From: an uncultured Saccharospirillaceae bacterium
Lineage (GTDB): Bacteria; Pseudomonadota; Gammaproteobacteria; Pseudomonadales; Oceanobacteraceae
Assembly: GCA_947503895.1 (NCBI GenBank)
Contig: CANNFT010000002.1
Coordinates: 1 to 64,000 of the forward strand
Length of the DNA stretch: 64,000 nucleotides
Direction of reading: 5' to 3'
Every line of letters starts with the position of its first letter. Within the stretch, counting starts at the first letter, position 1. The notes under the pieces were generated by a model. The model had not been told where the DNA came from, ran no database searches, and saw only the letters and a list, made by a program, of their open reading frames with translations. The position numbers and the translations under genes were made by a program. This document shows positions 62,635-64,000 of this stretch, in pieces.

Positions 62635-64000
62635 ATGCTGCTGGCTGAAAGAGAAGAGAGCACCCAAATGGAAGGGCAAAAAGCGCCGGTTCGTATAACC
62701 GTACCTCAGTTGCAACAAAAGCAATTGTCCTTCTGCGATGGTTCGCTGGACGGATTTGAAGCATGGGCTAAAGCACTGCCCATGGCTAATGTCGGTGCGT
62801 CGGCCAAATTACTCTTCCAAGCCACTCGCGAAATGAACATCACCGCCATGCCGAATGGGCATCGATTTAAGATGTTGGAGATGATTCGCGATAAGGTATA
62901 CGCCATCTGCGATTTGCTCGGTAAACGCTTTCTCAACCAGTCTGTATTACTCGCTGATAACGACCTTAAAATTGCCAACCTTACGCAAACGTTGCAAGCG
63001 CAACTCGCCACTGGGTACAAACGCATTGTGCTGGATGAGCTAGCACTTTCAATCAAACACCAGCAGCCGGTTCAAAAGGTCATGACCTTGGCATTGCACC
63101 GCGCCATGGCTGATTTAAACCAAACCATTCTGCGTGCGTTCCAACTTTACTGCCAACCACCCAAGAATGCTTGGCAAGAATTACATCAGCTTTTTTTATT
63201 GGCCGATTCGAAAAACTTATCTGGCTACATTGTGAAAGACGACCAGTGTAAGTTTTTATCCTCCTCCAGCATTAAAGACGTTTACACCCGAATACTCTTA
63301 TTAGGTTGCTCCAAACCCAATCAATTACGCCAATCAGAACTGGCCAGTCTCTATCATGCGACCGAGCTTTGGTGCAGTCGCGCGCGAATTACCAAGGCCG
63401 ATGATCCTCACGCTTTGTTCGTATTTGCTGTGCACAGCGACACGCCGCCCATCTATAAGAAATTACACAAGGATGCCCCCAGACACCTACTGCGTGCACT
63501 TGATACCCATGGTTTGGTCAATGCCTTGCAACAAGCCCTCGCCAACAAAGACCAAGCAGCCACCATTCCCAGTACCGTGAATGAAACCCTTGTCAGCCAT
63601 CTTATCCACAGCTGGGGTGTGTTAGTCGAACGTGCCTTCCGCCGATTGCCGAATACCGGCGACATAGAGGTCGGCATTGGGCTGGTCAGCAGCCATTTTT
63701 TTACTGCCAATGAAAAAAGCTTTCCTTTTCTCATGCAAACCTGGTCGCCAAATGGCAATCGAACGGAAAAAGAGAAGCGACAAAAAGCTACTGCGAATGA
63801 TGTCTGGGCGCAGTCCTTTGATGCCGGTGGCGGCAAAGCCGTGGACGCGGATAGCATCGAGTTTGATTCCATCGCCTTTCTCACCAAACACACAGAAGCA
63901 GAGCAACCCGACACCGGCCCCAAAGGCACTCGGCACCCATGCAATATCGTCAATACGAGCCCTGGGGGATACTGCATCGGGTTAAACCACCCACCATCCA
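62635..64000 (+). CDS. Conserved protein with probable C-terminal PilZ-like domain (3' end outside window)
   Basis: The first 455 codons of a long gene starting at ATG 62635, with ACGGAG 6 bases upstream. The N-terminal region after PLPMANVGASAKLLFQATREMN is helical and soluble, with LLGCSKPNQLRQSELASLY (about 225-243) as its most characteristic motif. Near the window edge the text reads NTSPGGYCIGL, which resembles the start of a PilZ-type D/NxSxxG motif. From memory, Pseudomonas-type genomes carry a family of about 550-600 residues with these features, sometimes annotated as a molecular chaperone; I know of no proven function. It follows epmB on the same strand after 250 bases. Confidence 0.7.
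   Translation, partial: MLLAEREESTQMEGQKAPVRITVPQLQQKQLSFCDGSLDGFEAWAKALPMANVGASAKLLFQATREMNITAMPNGHRFKMLEMIRDKVYAICDLLGKRFLNQSVLLADNDLKIANLTQTLQAQLATGYKRIVLDELALSIKHQQPVQKVMTLALHRAMADLNQTILRAFQLYCQPPKNAWQELHQLFLLADSKNLSGYIVKDDQCKFLSSSSIKDVYTRILLLGCSKPNQLRQSELASLYHATELWCSRARITKADDPHALFVFAVHSDTPPIYKKLHKDAPRHLLRALDTHGLVNALQQALANKDQAATIPSTVNETLVSHLIHSWGVLVERAFRRLPNTGDIEVGIGLVSSHFFTANEKSFPFLMQTWSPNGNRTEKEKRQKATANDVWAQSFDAGGGKAVDADSIEFDSIAFLTKHTEAEQPDTGPKGTRHPCNIVNTSPGGYCIGLNHPPS

Overview
The window is a chromosome segment from a gammaproteobacterium, most likely a marine Oceanospirillales/Pseudomonadales-type organism of moderate to low GC. This rests on gene order rather than on any database search: birA-coaX-SPOR gene-tRNA(Tyr,Gly,Thr)-tuf, nrdR-ribD-ribE-ribBA-ribH-nusB-thiL, ctaC-ctaD-ctaG-ctaE-(DUF2909)-SURF1-ctaA-ctaB, and psd-rsgA-orn-queG-nnr-tsaE-amiC-mutL-miaA-hfq-hflX-hflK-hflC-yjeT-hisZ-purA are all arrangements known from Pseudomonas and its relatives. 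I cannot name a genus with confidence.

Layout. 1-9.9 kb: the 5' part of tuf with three tRNA genes upstream, then coenzyme/biotin genes (SPOR protein, coaX, birA), a small membrane protein, thiL, nusB and the riboflavin genes up to nrdR; everything is on the minus strand. 10.2-19.7 kb: a cellulose synthase operon (minus strand) whose first gene is a membrane-anchored class III adenylate cyclase, followed by bcsA, bcsB, bcsZ and bcsC. 20.1-21.6 kb: a YcgR-like PilZ protein and a Yip1-family membrane protein. 22-29.4 kb: a complete caa3-type cytochrome c oxidase operon with its heme A and copper assembly genes. 29.4-34.2 kb: the only clearly accessory stretch, with a decayed IS4-type transposase, a frameshifted secreted-protein gene, and a zero-gap pair encoding a DUF3142-like protein and a large exported helical-repeat protein. 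34.2-35.3 kb: two divergent LPP20-like lipoproteins. 35.3-55.7 kb: the conserved purA-to-psd housekeeping block, interrupted by a calcium-binding-type protein and a stand-alone BLUF photoreceptor gene, then a rhodanese. 55.9-59.5 kb: an HDOD/GAF protein divergent from a motA-motB pair. 59.6-62.4 kb: the elongation factor P set (efp-epmA and divergent epmB). 62.6 kb to the end: the N-terminal part of a conserved protein that seems to run into a PilZ-like domain.

How it fits together. Most genes are core functions: translation (tuf, tRNAs, miaA, rsgA, efp/epmAB, queG), cofactors (CoA, biotin, thiamine-PP, FMN precursors), respiration (caa3 oxidase) and quality control (hflKC, hfq, mutL). Signalling is a theme: BcsA carries an intact c-di-GMP-binding PilZ domain, a second PilZ protein lies upstream, an adenylate cyclase is translationally coupled to bcsA, and a blue-light BLUF protein, an HDOD/GAF protein and flagellar stator genes lie elsewhere in the window. 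The most interesting candidates for new biology are the cyclase-Bcs operon (cAMP and c-di-GMP meeting at one cellulose synthase) and the uncharacterised DUF3142/repeat-protein pair. No CRISPR array, prophage, intact insertion sequence or replication origin was seen.
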